Positions 39,301-50,079 are shown, counted from the first letter of the stretch. The stretch: 64,000 nucleotides of DNA from Sinohyriopsis cumingii (GCA_028554795.2 CM068839.1:43707117-43771116), one strand, 5' to 3'. A program made the numbers and translations. The notes: generated from the letters alone by a model not told the origin.

Positions 39301-39636
39301 GAAGAATGTGCAACCGCTTGCTAGCTCAGTAAGAGAACCCTCCTCTGCGAACCTGGTTTCACTCAAGGCTGCAATGTCAATATTGTAGCGTGAAAGCTCC
39401 TTAGCAACTAGAGCCGTTCTCCTGTGTGGTCTTGCTAAGTTCTCTTTGTCCATGAGAGTACGGATGTTCCATGCTCCAATAATAAATTTTTTTCTTTGAT
39501 TATTTCGACCGCGGATATGGATGATCTTGGCAGCCGCGGCATGCTGGCCAGATATTTTAGGGCAAGCTTTTTTTAGGCCACCTTTTCTAGGCCTCTCCCT
39601 ATTCAGGGTGAGCAGCGCCGTCCTGAAAAGGTCTGC
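36304..39636 (-). pseudogene. LINE endonuclease-reverse transcriptase, one in-frame stop
   Basis: An AP-type endonuclease comes first (WNIRTL, LLGDFNARVG, TDHRLV). The reverse transcriptase follows (GISLLSIAGKIL, QCGFRPDRST, LTKAFDTV, NGVKQGCVLAPILF), with its FADD catalytic motif at 37,234-37,245. Then comes a connection region (YLGSTISSDGS, LLYGCETWTL, RWTGHVIRMG) and a C-terminal finger (CPTCNRLC...H). The first in-frame ATG is at 39,453, but the WNIRTL start of the endonuclease lies upstream of it. The frame is open back to 39,636, so initiation is probably further 5' or non-AUG. A TAA at 37,267-37,269 divides the protein just before FADD without changing frame, so this copy cannot make full-length enzyme. 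Confidence 0.92.
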
Positions 39637-39639
39637 TCA

Positions 39640-40360
39640 GTCGCCCCTGGATGCTGCCGAACTATTCTGCTGCCCTGGGTGCAGAGCAAAACGACCACTT
39701 GTCTAAGGGCCGCCTACGTGCAGGTCTCTGACTACAACTCCCAGTGGTCATCTCCACCTGTTGCGTCGCCAGTCGCCCATCGCCGTAGGACTTTGGTAGG
39801 TGCAGGTAAGGAACAATGAGTGTGATGATGAGGATGAATGATAGGTGCACAACATAACCTGTGCGTGAAGGAGATTTAAGTGAAACAGCCTTTGCACAGA
39901 GACAGCCTCACTCTCTCGGCCTTGGTAGTTAGAACTCAGTGGTACGAAGATTCGTCACGGCTGGGGACTACTTCGGCTGTATTGGATGGCTATGACGTCT
40001 TCCGTGCCTTGTCATACCCTGCGCTCTTCACAAAACGTTTGCAGATTCGCCTTCGTGGCCGTTGGATCACTCAGTTGATCTCTTCCGCCCAGTCTGCCGA
40101 AACTGGCTTTGCATGCGAGGATAGGCAAGCTCCCAAGTCACCGAGGGTTTTTTGAGGCCCGTCGGCTACCCTCTACCTGGTTTAGCCGGCCAGTCGAAGC
40201 CGTTGCCCGTGGTGTGGCCGCTGCGCATGCTACAGTTACTTGGAGCCACAGGTGAGGGCTGAGCGCCTGGTGAGGACCAAAGATGGACAAGCTACTCCCG
40301 AAGGAGCACGACGTGCCCATCCACCAGAGGTACTACCCCTCCCAGATCACCCCGAACACC
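39640..40360 (-). other. LINE 5' leader
   Basis: GC-rich compared with flanks and without a long frame. It is bounded by the right target duplication and would hold the LINE's internal promoter. Confidence 0.6.
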
Positions 40361-40370
40361 ACCTTTATAA
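40361..40370. repeat. LINE target-site duplication, right copy
   Basis: Exact match to 36,251-36,260. Confidence 0.8.
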
Positions 40371-40768
40371 CAAGGGAAACAACCCATATGATGCTACAGT
40401 CATACTGTCACAATGTTAAATCAGAAAGCCATATATCCCTAATGAGGTTTACAGTAAATGATGCAAGTCACAACTACTTTACTGCTGATGAATAAAAAGT
40501 GAAAACAAATCTCAACTGCTTGCGACTGTTATTATGGATATAATTATCAAATGATAAAATTATAAACTTAAGGTATAAAAACTAATACTCAAACAAGAAA
40601 ACAACGTTATTTTTCAGTCATTTGTTAAAACTAAAAAGAAAGAAAAAGAATTAATACTTGTTATAAATCAATGTTAAAAAGAGATTCACAGAAATTCTGA
40701 CACGCCAGACTTTCCAATGAGGCAAAATATAAACTGTAGGGTAGATTTTTTTATCAATAAAGTTGTAA

Positions 40769-40838
<70 letters not shown>

Positions 40839-41040
40839 TACATACCTCGTTTTGTGTCTTCGGTATCATTCAATGCTGCTGTATTATACATCTGAAAAGT
40901 GAAGAAAGAAATCTAAATGAACTCAACGTAAATGAAAATGTCAGCATCATATTATCTTTGAATGAAAATGGGAGGCATGATATCATTTTTTTAAAAATCA
41001 AAGTCGTATAATTGCACATAGTTCATTTTAAAAAAAGTAG
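40371..41040. other. No gene; (CT)n(TA)n(CA)n at 40,769-40,838
   Basis: AT-rich host sequence resuming after the LINE, with one compound microsatellite. Confidence 0.6.
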
Positions 41041-42240
41041 TCCGATTTTAGCTCAACTGGCCGTAAGGCAAACGTAACTTACAATATGGTCCTTCGTACG
41101 TCTAGTTTCCTAAGTCTACATATCGTCCGTTCACAATTCTTATTTCCAAATTCTTGTCAATAACGTCTGGATCAATTCGCACATGAATTTACTGGGATCA
41201 TTCTGGCATCAAGGAATTTCAAATATTTTAAATGGCTGCAGATGCTTCATTTAAAATGGTCGTTGTTATTTAAATAAATGTTCACTTTTTCTCAAAAACG
41301 GCTCAAGAGGAGTTTTTGACCAGCTCTAGCAGAATGCATGATGACATGGAAGGCGTTACAATTTTAAACAGATGATGCTGATCTGCAATCAAATATGGCT
41401 GCTTTCACTAAAAAAGAATGACTGAAAGCATTCTCCCATAAAGCCCTTTCATTTTTTTATACAATCAATACCACCGTTACAAAAAATGGAAAGAAAATAT
41501 AAAAAAGAAGAAAAAACAAAATGAAATCGATGAAATTTTAAAGAAAACATCATGGCATTTACGGCTTTCAAATTGTAAAAAAAATTATACCCGTTCATCA
41601 TGAAACATGGGTGCTATTATTAAAAAAATAAAACCTCTAAATTACTTATTTAACTAAATTTGATAGAAATCATATTGGCATGAATGACTTTTAAGTTTGT
41701 ATAAATGAAGTCGATTTGCCATCAAATATGACTGTTGCTACCAAGAAATGACAAAGTTTAACAACGTCCTCAAAACGAGCCGTTTATCAGGGTGGACCAA
41801 ATTCGACAAAAAGTATTCAAGCCGTTTAACATGGTTAGACCACGTCTGAATAAAACCCACAAAAGAAAAACAACATAAGAAACATCCGAGCTTGAGAGCT
41901 TTTCATACCAATATAAAAGATGCCTATCCGCCATAAAATATGGTCGCTGTTACTGAAGACATTTACACAGCTTTATTTATCAAAAGGCTTAACAATTTAA
42001 CCAACTCTGACAGAAAGCGTTACGTTCCAGAGGAATATCAGTCTATGACAACTGATGTCTACGTACCATCAAATATGGATGAAGACACAAAAAACTGAGA
42101 AACATTGTAACACTTGTTTTTACAACATATGCAACCGACATCACTGGAAGACATTTTTACCTAAGTATCCCACTGACCCAGATGTTTCTGGTATATGATT
42201 GAAACGTGAGCGATCTAAGGCCGACTTGAGCGTCTTGTTT
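41041..42240. repeat. Array of diverged ~160-bp units (family R3)
   Basis: Starts with 'ttagctcaactggccgtaag' and ends 'ggccgacttgagcgtcttgt'. Internal units repeat 'gccatcaaatatggctg', 'ctaaaaaagaatgac' and 'acatggcag'-like segments. The overall plan resembles families R1 and R2. Confidence 0.5.
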
Positions 42241-43026
42241 ATATAGTCATCTGCGCAGTTGCTTTGTCACCTTGAGGTAGAGATAAATAGAGAAAACGAG
42301 TGTGGGGTGTCGTGGAACAAAGAATACACTGTTCACCGAGTGAAAAGGCTTTAAATGTATTGTTCGTTTGGTATACAAAATAAACCCATATTTCTTCTAG
42401 GTTTTCCTATCATTTAGGCAAAGAATACCCACCTGAAATGAAGTTATTTCCGCTGAAGACGAATTAATCACAGGAGGTGACCATCGTGGATTTAATTTTC
42501 TATCGATGATTACTATAAGTACAAACGTAACTATGGTTACAACACTGGATATTATTACCGAGTGCAGGTAAAACATCCACCTATGTCTTTTGTCTTGCGA
42601 TTAATTTTCATCTCCTTTTCGTACGTCGAAAACGACACTTTCTGATTCTTGAAGTCGAATATCTCTTGCATCCATCTTTCAATATTCTTTACCTAAATCT
42701 ATAATTAGGGTTTTATTTTCTTTCACATTGAGAGTATGGTGTAAACAAATTAATCACAACCCTAATATTCGATCGAGTTTTATCATTTTAAAAAAAATTA
42801 AAAAATATTAACGCCCAATTTAATACTCGAACGACAAACACGTAACTACTCATATTAAAGTAATGCCAGAACTTCATAAGTGTACTATCTATTATACGTT
42901 TCATACGGAATTTACAAATGTATGCAACAAAATTAGAATTTTCTACCTCTGATAATTGTCACCGGTAACAATTTGTAATAACTTGTTTAATTAGTAGACT
43001 GGGAATTCCTATCTCATCTCTGCACA
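42241..43026. other. No gene seen
   Basis: AT-rich spacer. Confidence 0.3.
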
Positions 43027-43175
43027 CGAGTTCCAGTCTCGGAATCGGCCAGCGTGGGTATGTGAGAAAGCTTGCTAGTAACTTTCCGCGGGTAGGTGGT
43101 TCCCGAGTTTTTCCGAAGTCTTCCTTCACGTATCATGTGCTTAAAATGACATTAAACCCACAACGACGACAACGC
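43027..43175 (+). repeat. Dispersed repeat family B, copy 3
   Basis: 'ctcggaatcggccagcgtgg', 'gggtatgtgagaaagc', 'cgggtaggtggttccc' and 'cattaaacccacaacgacga' match copies 1 and 2. Confidence 0.6.
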
Positions 43176-44151
43176 CTACTGTGTGAAATTGTCGACTACG
43201 TCACCATCAAGTGCAATAAAGCCGACTGAGCACAACCGCTGAAATGACAATAGGATATAAAAAAAAAACAGGAAATTATTCCCACTCGATTAAATATTTA
43301 CTGTGCTATTGCATGCATTATTTTCACACACACACACACACATATATATCCTGACTATCGTGACTGAGATAGTTTTTACAATGTCAACACCACATAAGCT
43401 CAAGAATGTGTCTGTTGTTTTAAAAACGTTGATGCGATTACATAAACACATAAAATCACCTGCTAAAAGTTACACAAATATCTCAGCTCTACAATTTAAT
43501 CGTTGTATCTGATATAAAGACTGAGAGAGCCACGAATGGAAGCCATAGTTACATTTGCCCTTACAGCCTGTTTATGTAGAGAGTTACGGAGTTTACAACT
43601 GCACCGGACAAAAACAAATTTACGATCGTTCCACTCTGCGTCATAGTCGTTTTGGAATTTATCCCTACACCGACCAACTCTGAGGTCTCGTCTGTATGTT
43701 AAGAGCAACAAATTAGTTCCAAACACGTGACCCCATTACTTTGTTATTTTTCATGACTTACCGAAGTCAGTCTAATACACTACTTGGAATCGATTCTAAA
43801 CTAAGCATAATTCTTTCAAAAAAAGTTTGTTAATATGTGTTTTTGCAAAGCATAAAATTGCCAATGCTTATTGGACCACTTCCGTTGTCAAATCTTTATT
43901 TTCGCAGGTGCCTAGTTTTTACACGCTCAAAAGCTCTTCAATTTCGGAGGTAAGTAAATCTTCATTGTAGCTCGCAATTACATAATGTCTAAACAGAAGT
44001 GATTGATTTTAAAAAAAACCACAACAACAAACAAACAAACGGAACTTACGAAGTGTGCTATCGTACGTCACGGTCACAAGCATGCAAAATACTTCTCACT
44101 TTTTTGGCAGTGGCCAACCGCAGCACTAAGCCGAAATGTTTCACGAAATCA
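43176..44151. other. Host flank of the viral element, no gene seen
   Basis: It holds a short CA tract (43,326-43,342). Nothing else recognised up to the left target duplication. Confidence 0.35.
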
Positions 44152-44156
44152 GGGCC
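44152..44156. repeat. Target-site duplication GGGCC (left)
   Basis: The same five bases directly follow the right terminus at 60,908-60,912. Confidence 0.8.
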
Positions 44157-44402
44157 AGCAGCAGAGAGGGCGAATCCCACAAACTATTTCGCTTAATAGA
44201 GCCTTCTATCGAGAACATTTTAGATAGAGCGGTTCTTTTCACAAAATAAACCCTCCAGTCAGTAAACATGACAAAATAGGCTTTCTCTGCTGACTTGAAG
44301 GGTTATCTCATGAAAATATCTACCTATACAACTATTTCTGCTAATACAATGGTCTATCTTGCGAAAACACTCGGTGTTGTTTAGCCCTCTCTGCTGCTCT
44401 CT
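44157..44402 (+). repeat. Left terminal inverted repeat
   Basis: It starts 'agcagcagagagggcgaatc' and ends 'agccctctctgctgctctct'. It matches the reverse complement of 60,662-60,907 with about 10 differences. The outer 15 bases are themselves repeated inverted at the inner end, so each TIR is a bounded unit. Confidence 0.93.
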
Positions 44403-44512
44403 GAAAAATTGTCAGTGATTTTGTCGCCGAAATAGTGAGTTTTGTAAACACAATTGTCGCCGTTGTCGTCACCCTCTCTGCTGCTGTGAATTAAAAATTT
44501 AAGTTAACAATA
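44403..44512. promoter_or_regulatory. Left subterminal region and ORF1 leader
   Basis: A second copy of 'ccctctctgctgctg' stands at 44,471-44,485, followed within 30 bases by the first gene's ATG. The matching right subterminal region has the same arrangement. Promoter function is inferred from position. Confidence 0.45.
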
Positions 44513-45744
44513 ATGGCCAACATTGGAGAAGCACATTCCGCTAGACTAGCTCGAGAGCGACTAGAAGCAATAAAAAAATTTCTTCCTGTGAGAGATTCTG
44601 TAAGACAAAAACTTCAAGAACGTCAGCAAGCACAAGTTGAATTTGCAACAGGTGCAGAAGAATTATTTAAACCCGTTACAACAGCTACTGAGAAAGCTGC
44701 GGAGATCACAGAAAGAGCTTTATTGGGAGATGAAAAGGGTATTCTTCCAGTGCTAAAACAAACCGCCGAGCAGACTGAAAAAATTGCTAGAAGAACCAAA
44801 CAAACAAAAAAACTTTTACGAGATCTTCCAACTGATATAGTGCAGCTCAACCTCCACACACCGCTGAAAAAGGCACTGAAGTCGCCGAAGCTGCTGCACC
44901 CAAAGCAGCAAAAGAAAGTGTTGAACTGACTGCAAAATTTGATCCGGGTTTTATTAAATTCCTTAAGAACACACCAGAAGCAAAATTACCTGAATTGATA
45001 TTAGAAGGTTTATATAAGAAAGATAAAGTAATAAACCCGAAATATATTTCCGTGAATGATGACAATTTTGTTAGATGGGCGTATCGTGTATACTACAACA
45101 AAAAAGTGGTCAAATCTAACGATCTAAAATTTGCAAAACTTATAAAGGCAATGCAGGAGATTGACAAAGGTAAACAACCACAAGGACCTCCACCTCCCTA
45201 TTCACCGCCTGAGCAAACTTCATCGATGCGGCAACGGCCCACACCTGTAGGATTTTTTACCCGTAAAGCTCTTAGTACTTTTACTAACCGGGATAAATTA
45301 CTCGATATTGCTGCACATAGTTATGATTCTAGAAAAAATTACCTAAAACCCCAACACGTTAAAACAATAAAACCCGAAGACTGGACTCCTTTATTATATT
45401 TTGCTTCTAAAAATTTGCCTATTGATGCAAAAGATCCCGGATATAAAGAATTTGTAAAAGATGTAGAAACCAAAAAACGACCACGATCTCCAGAAGTATT
45501 TTACGATACACCCGACATCGGCGCAACTGGCAGTGGTTTGGGGGGTGATTTTATTCCCTGCCCTAACAATATTATCAATGACGTATCGCGGTTAGAAGTT
45601 CTCTTAGGAGGAAAACGTGCCGGAAATAACTCACCAGAAATAATTAATGAAGCGGCTGATATCTGTCAGCGATTATTTCGCGGCGGCATCATGGACGCTC
45701 ACATCTACCGAGAACTTATTGATGAACTCACAGACAGCGATTAG
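44513..45744 (+). pseudogene. Coiled-coil PPxY protein of the element, frameshifted
   Basis: The first frame (44,513-44,929, starting MANIGEAHSARLARERLEAI) is charged and probably helical or coiled-coil. A second frame, open from about 44,836 to 45,744, carries the rest, so one frameshift lies near 44,840-44,880. The intact product would be about 400 residues. The second part contains a proline-rich PPPPYSPPE (45,187-45,213), a PPxY late-domain type motif that binds WW domains of Nedd4-family ubiquitin ligases. It also has a conserved-looking acidic C-terminus (RELIDELTDSD). No enzyme signature is present. As the first gene inside the TIR in a virion-gene cluster, a structural or assembly role is plausible but inferred. 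Confidence 0.6.
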
Positions 45745-45765
45745 AGAAATAACTAATTAAATAAA

Positions 45766-46194
45766 ATGATCGTACACAATTCCCATCGTAGACCAGTTAT
45801 GGTCAGGGTTGTAAATTCACGAGTACCCGTATACAGGATGACTTATGGAAATGGATTCCCCGATGTTGTTCGGGGTTTATTCGCGAGGATGGCTCCTAAA
45901 GCAATACCGATCGCAAAACAATTATCAATGAAAGCTATTGATGTTATCAAAGATAAAGCTACTGGCGCTGTTGGTAGCGCTGCCAGTAAAGCATTCTAGG
46001 CAATCAAGGATAGACTAGCGCGATTAATACGCAGAAAACCTGCACCGGTAAAATTACCAGTCACCGCAGACATGCCTGCAAATGTTAGTAAAGTAATAAA
46101 TGAAGCCGCAAATCAAAAACTAGCAGCGCTGATAAATCCTGAACAAATAAACACAAGTTTGGTGGCGGGAAGTGGTCTTCGTTTTAGACGATAA
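45766..46194 (+). pseudogene. Small basic amphipathic protein, in-frame TAG
   Basis: The frame starts MIVHNSHRRPVMVRV. It continues with an amphipathic stretch (GFPDVVRGLFARMAPKAIPI), stops at TAG 45,997-45,999 and stays open in the same frame to TAA at 46,192-46,194, ending in a Gly/Arg tail (GSGLRFRR). Size, basic charge and amphipathic helix resemble the minor core or membrane-active virion proteins (pVI/pX type) found next to the capsid gene in adenovirus-like elements. That assignment rests on context, not on a specific motif. It starts 22 nt after ORF1 ends. Confidence 0.5.
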
Positions 46195-46207
46195 CTTCTA
46201 TAATAAA

Positions 46208-47598
46208 ATGTTTAAACGGGAATCCGACCCCAGCATTCGACATAGACGAACCGGTCCTTAAAAATGAATCAGTTCGTGATTATCAGTATTATTCTTATGA
46301 CGCACGAGAGCCAAATAAACGAGGACGAATTGAATTACAGGTTCAAGATACAAGTAGATGTTTCCTGCCCGCTGAAGCATTTATTGAAGTAGAAGGTGAA
46401 ATTATAAAAACAAATGATACAGTATACGGGGATGCGGTTAAAATTGGTTTTGTCAATAACGGAATTATGGCTTTGTTTGATAGTGCTATCTACATGATTG
46501 ATAGAAAAAAATATTGAATCGATTCAGAAGGATGTCGATGTTGCTACAACAATAATTGGTCTAGCAAGATATTCTGATGATTATACAAGATCAGCTGGTC
46601 CATCAATGATGTTTGCCAAGGACGCTTCTAATTATCCTAACAGTGATCAGTTCATTATTAGACGACCAAAAAACCGTGCTGGCCCTGTTCCTGCTGATAT
46701 CGACGTGGAAGACATGATTATTAGCGCTAATACAGAATTTAATTTAGGTTTCGCTGCACGTAAACAAATGTTGAAAGGTAATCGTAGAAATTTTTCATGT
46801 GCCATTCCGCTGTCGCACATCTTTGGATTTTGCAGAGATGTCAGAAAGGTAATTTTTGGAGCAAAACATACGGTCGTGCTTGTTAGAAAAGCCAACGACA
46901 ATGATGCTATATGGTGACCTCTAGGTGACGCTGGTAAGGTAAACATAACAAAACTATCACTGTGGATGCCGGTAATGACTCCTGCAATTACTGAAGAACA
47001 ACGACTGCTTTCTTTTATGGATCAAGGTGGTAAAGTGTTGTTATCGTGGCTTGCAACAACCACAGATAGTATTCAAAATGCCAATAATGGTTTATTCACA
47101 TGGCATATAGCATCACAGCAGGGAGTTTCCGCGCCGCGACATATTTTTATTGCTCTTCAGGATGCTGCACGAGTGGGTAATGAAACACGTTCGCATATGA
47201 TATTTGATCAACTTGGTATCACTGACGTTTCTCTGAGAATAAACGGACATCAAGAACCGTCTGAGAACATACTGTTAAATTTTGATAATAATCATGTTGC
47301 ACGTGCATATCAACGATTGACGAAATATCTGGCGCGCGATCTAAATATCGATACTGGTTTGCAAATACCACAATTGGATTTTATATCTCATTATCCAATC
47401 TATTACTTCTCGTTAGAGCATCTCGATTTAACCAGACAGTCTGTCGTTGATATACACTTTCGGGCTACCGTGAATAGAGACCTAGGAGCTATAGCTAATT
47501 ACAGAGCAATCGTGGTCATTCTCAGCGATAAAGCAATGTTGCTTGAAGGTGCTGGCGGCCGAATGAGATTCGTTGATGCACCAGTAGAAAACATGTAG
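46208..47598 (+). pseudogene. Probable major capsid protein (double jelly-roll), broken
   Basis: The coding signal runs through three pieces. An N-terminal frame is open to about 46,510 (VRDYQYYSYDAREPNKRGRI, FVNNGIMALFDSAIYMIDRK). A middle frame reaches TGA at 46,915-46,917 (IPLSHIFGFCRDVRKVIFG, VLVRKANDNDAIW). A C-terminal piece continues in that same frame to 47,598. The initiator ATG at 46,208 is out of frame with the first piece, so a further shift lies near the start. One frameshift coincides with a run of seven A at 46,505-46,511. Total span (~460 codons), position just upstream of the protease, and VNNGIMALFDS-like and NDNDAIW segments fit Polinton/adintovirus hexon-type capsid proteins. 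Identification is from family resemblance, not structure. Confidence 0.65.
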
Positions 47599-47628
47599 AC
47601 AATTAGATCAATCGCAAAGTTATAAGAA

Positions 47629-48081
47629 ATGTCATACAGTCACGTTAATGTCACTCTGACTCCTGGTCAGGCCAAGAAATTACAATCGAAAAACGCGAGC
47701 ACATGTGGGAAAAAAACCCACTAAAACATGATCAGCTAATGGGCGGTCCAAATAAGCTGTCATTAACTAAAACACAACTTAATCATTTTAATAAAGCAAA
47801 GCAGGCGAAAACTGGAACTTAACTTGATTTCTCTCCAGCCGCGGTCAAAGATATGGTTAAAACCGGTGGTATATTTCCTCTTCTCGCGGCAATACCAGCG
47901 TTGATAGCCGCTGATGCCCCAGCTGTTGCCAAAGCCGCCGCGTTAGGAGCTGTTGGAACCGCTGCTGGAATGGCACTAAAGAAAGCCACAGGGAAAGAAT
48001 ACAAAAAAGGGGAGATCCGCTCGCGGATCAGGTCTAGGACTTCCAGGAACTTCAGCGTCATGGTACCCAAAAAGGTTCTGA
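47629..48081 (+). pseudogene. Virion-type hydrophobic/basic protein, multiply frameshifted
   Basis: It begins MSYSHVNVTLTPGQAKKLQS and hits TAA at 47,722-47,724. Coding resumes in other frames: a second 'LSLTKTQLNHF' repeat-like segment, then an alanine-rich hydrophobic stretch (GGIFPLLAAIPALIA, AAALGAVGTAAGMALKKATG). A final piece ends in GSGLGLPGTS with TGA at 48,079-48,081. The hydrophobic Gly/Ala region followed by a GSGL tail is typical of a pVI/pX-like internal capsid protein in this element group. It overlaps the protease start by 22 nt in a different frame. The function is inferred. Confidence 0.5.
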
Positions 48082-48545
48082 AAAATGCTAGCATTTTCAC
48101 ACCGTTATCAAATTTTGATTTGCTCGATGCTGTTAAACAATTAAATATAAAAAATTTCAGAGGTGTCTTTATGAGAGATCAACTACCACGACAACCGAAT
48201 AATCCAGAAACCGGAATTATTAATCTTGATAACAGCAATGGTCCAGGAACTCACTGGGTTGCTTACGCGATCGATCCACGTGGATTTATCTATTTTGATT
48301 CGTATGGGTTAGCACCGCCAGTTGAATTTCTCCAATATACAAAAGACGTCCCCCTGACAAAGTCAGGGTCAAAGTCAGGGAAAGTTTGGTACTCAACGCT
48401 GCCAACACAAACACTAACTGATCCTCCGATATGTGGCCAGCAAGTATTGAATGTTCTTGATGCGATATCAGCGTCAACCAAACCACCTCACAAAGTCGTG
48501 CACGAGTATACCATGAGTCGATTTAAACAGTTTCCTATCAAATAA
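48060..48545 (+). CDS. Adenain-like maturation cysteine protease
   Basis: A 161-residue frame without a break from ATG 48,060. Catalytic candidates are His65 in GTHWVAYAID, Asp80 in YFDSYG and Cys125 in PPICGQQVLNVL, the order and spacing of adenovirus protease and Ulp1-type enzymes. The same frame is open upstream to 47,853, but that part belongs to the overlapping hydrophobic protein, so the start at 48,060 is preferred. The family cleaves capsid precursor proteins during virion maturation. A short Gly/Ser/Lys loop (TKSGSKSGK, residues 100-108) coincides with an inverted repeat in the DNA. This is one of the few seemingly intact genes of the element. Confidence 0.82.
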   Translation: MVPKKVLKNASIFTPLSNFDLLDAVKQLNIKNFRGVFMRDQLPRQPNNPETGIINLDNSNGPGTHWVAYAIDPRGFIYFDSYGLAPPVEFLQYTKDVPLTKSGSKSGKVWYSTLPTQTLTDPPICGQQVLNVLDAISASTKPPHKVVHEYTMSRFKQFPIK

Positions 48546-49503
48546 TGGTTGATATCTACGGAAGATCTCTTCTCAACAGAAAAGTGAAGCGCACCGACGT
48601 GGATTTATCAAAATATGCGACCAAAGATGAAATCGATAATCTTTTAAGTCTGACCTGAATAGACCCAGATGAGGTTGTTATTTTTCAGGACCGGCACGGA
48701 AAATTAAAAACCAGCGATATCAAATTGCATGAAATAATTCGTAGGGTTATTGGAGCTACTCCGGGTAACATCCCTGTGTTCACTGATAGCGGAAAAATCA
48801 GAGATTCGCTGATATCAATCGCGGCGCTGCGAGATGATACGCAAAAAGCTGCAGGGGAACGTGTAAAAAAGACCGGTGATACAATGACAGGTGAACTCAG
48901 TCTCAGTGGTAACAAAATAACCATGTTAGCGGATCCAACATCGTCGGAAGATGCCGCAAACAAACAATATGTTGACACAGGCACTAGCGCCATTGACGGT
49001 AAACTAACAACGTTGCGGGCCGAGTATGATGTTCATGTAAACGCGTTTGCGAGACTTCGAAGAAACTTTCAAAAAACCGATGATGCCACTGATAAATTCT
49101 TTGGAACTCCATCCGTCATCGACATAAAACTTTCTGATATCAAGACCAACATTGACACGATCAAACAAACACAGCAAAACATCGTAGCGAGTATTCTTGA
49201 GATCGTTAACAAAACCAGTTTGATTAAAGTCCCCACTGGAGTTACTCCCGGGTATATCACCAACATAGTATACACGGTATCATCTGGTTTTGCAACATGG
49301 TCTCGACAAAATAATACTATCAAATATACAGCAACAGCCACTGGAGTGTATAGACTGTCTGTGTTGATATGTGTTGTGTTGTGACTATCATATTAACCGA
49401 AGAAACATTTACACTGGAATCCGCCGACAAGAAATTAACCGCAACATCTTACTGGTGGTGTTTGGAATTTGTAGCTGAAACGCCTCAATTGGTTACTGTG
49501 TAA
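48545..49503 (+). pseudogene. Fibre-like protein with phage tail-fibre repeat, broken
   Basis: It starts MVDIYGRSLLNRKVK, has an in-frame TGA at 48,656-48,658, and reads on in the same frame to 49,384. A frame change near 49,370 then leads to a beta-rich C-terminus ending TAA 49,501-49,503. The middle contains KKTGDTMTGELSLSGNKI and LADPTSSEDAANKQYVDT, the TGDTMTG...GNKI...L.DPT...DAA.K.YVD pattern common in bacteriophage tail fibres. A heptad-like stretch (SDIKTNIDTIKQTQQNI) and a probable globular C-terminal head follow. Position among virion genes suggests a trimeric attachment fibre. It starts one base after the protease stop. Confidence 0.68.
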
Positions 49504-49512
49504 AATAATAAA

Positions 49513-50079
49513 ATGGCATCGGATGCGCAACAATACAGATATGATCAAGTACGCGAATGCCAGTCAGAGTTAAAAAATACTATTAACAAATACACAGCAA
49601 AGGTAAAAAAATACAAACGGCGTGTAACCGTGTTAGACACAATAGTATATTCGGTATCCGCGATAGTTGCATCTACGGGAGTATTATTATCAGCGCTGAC
49701 ACCAGTGACAGCTACAGCTGTGGTCGCAATTACAGTTTCAACATCAACGACAATTGCAGGAGTTGCTAATATTATCGCGAAAAAAGTATCCTCGTGTGCG
49801 CTAACAAAATTGCACGAATATGAAAAGTTAAACAGCGCGGCCACAAGCACCTGCTCAAAATTGTCGGCGCTGATATCATCCAGTCTTGACGATACAACAA
49901 TATCAGATTCCGAATTCGCGCAAATGGCAAAGATGCACAACGATTATACTCAGAGTATAAAGTACTTCGATTTGAAACGACAGCAGATAAATAACAACAA
50001 TGTCAACGGAATTACTTCAGCAGATAGTCGCAAATACAAGCCCGGCGCGAACATCTTTGTTAACAGTAACCTCAACTAA
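49513..50079 (+). CDS. Two-TM coiled-coil protein of the element
   Basis: An intact 188-residue frame. Residues 12-37 are charged and probably coiled-coil. Residues 40-62 and 65-88 are hydrophobic, Ala/Thr/Val-rich membrane segments joined by a short TPVT turn. The rest is polar with Asn/Ser-rich ends. No enzyme motif is recognised. It follows the fibre gene and its last 80 nt overlap the next gene in another frame. A membrane-remodelling or virion-membrane role can only be guessed. Confidence 0.65.
   Translation: MASDAQQYRYDQVRECQSELKNTINKYTAKVKKYKRRVTVLDTIVYSVSAIVASTGVLLSALTPVTATAVVAITVSTSTTIAGVANIIAKKVSSCALTKLHEYEKLNSAATSTCSKLSALISSSLDDTTISDSEFAQMAKMHNDYTQSIKYFDLKRQQINNNNVNGITSADSRKYKPGANIFVNSNLN

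Larger units (their letters stand above)
36261..40360 (-). mobile_element. Apparently full-length LINE (non-LTR retrotransposon)
   Basis: A 4.1-kb insertion more GC-rich than its surroundings and flanked by a 10-bp direct repeat 'acctttataa'. On the minus strand it has about 720 bp of 5' leader, an endonuclease/reverse-transcriptase frame and a C-terminal zinc-finger region. There is no poly(A) at the 3' end; it ends 'cgactcgagagactacca'. The clade was not determined; the single-ORF EN-RT layout with a C-terminal CxxC...H finger fits RTE/CR1-like groups. Confidence 0.85.

Noticed and set aside
37340-39388. Plus-strand frames across the LINE
   Set aside because: Antisense shadows of the endonuclease/reverse-transcriptase frame.
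44847-45065. Antisense frames within the viral genes (also 46,647-46,946, 49,069-49,341, 49,545-49,940, 55,332-55,667)
   Set aside because: Shadows of well-supported plus-strand genes with no features of their own.
46505-46511. Programmed -1 ribosomal frameshift at the A7 run in the capsid gene
   Set aside because: The downstream frame is +1 relative to the upstream one, so a -1 slip would not reach it; a simple indel or sequence error fits better.
47853-48059. N-terminal extension of the protease through the alanine-rich region
   Set aside because: The extension resembles the separate hydrophobic virion protein, which continues in another frame past the protease ATG; joining is a frameshift artefact.
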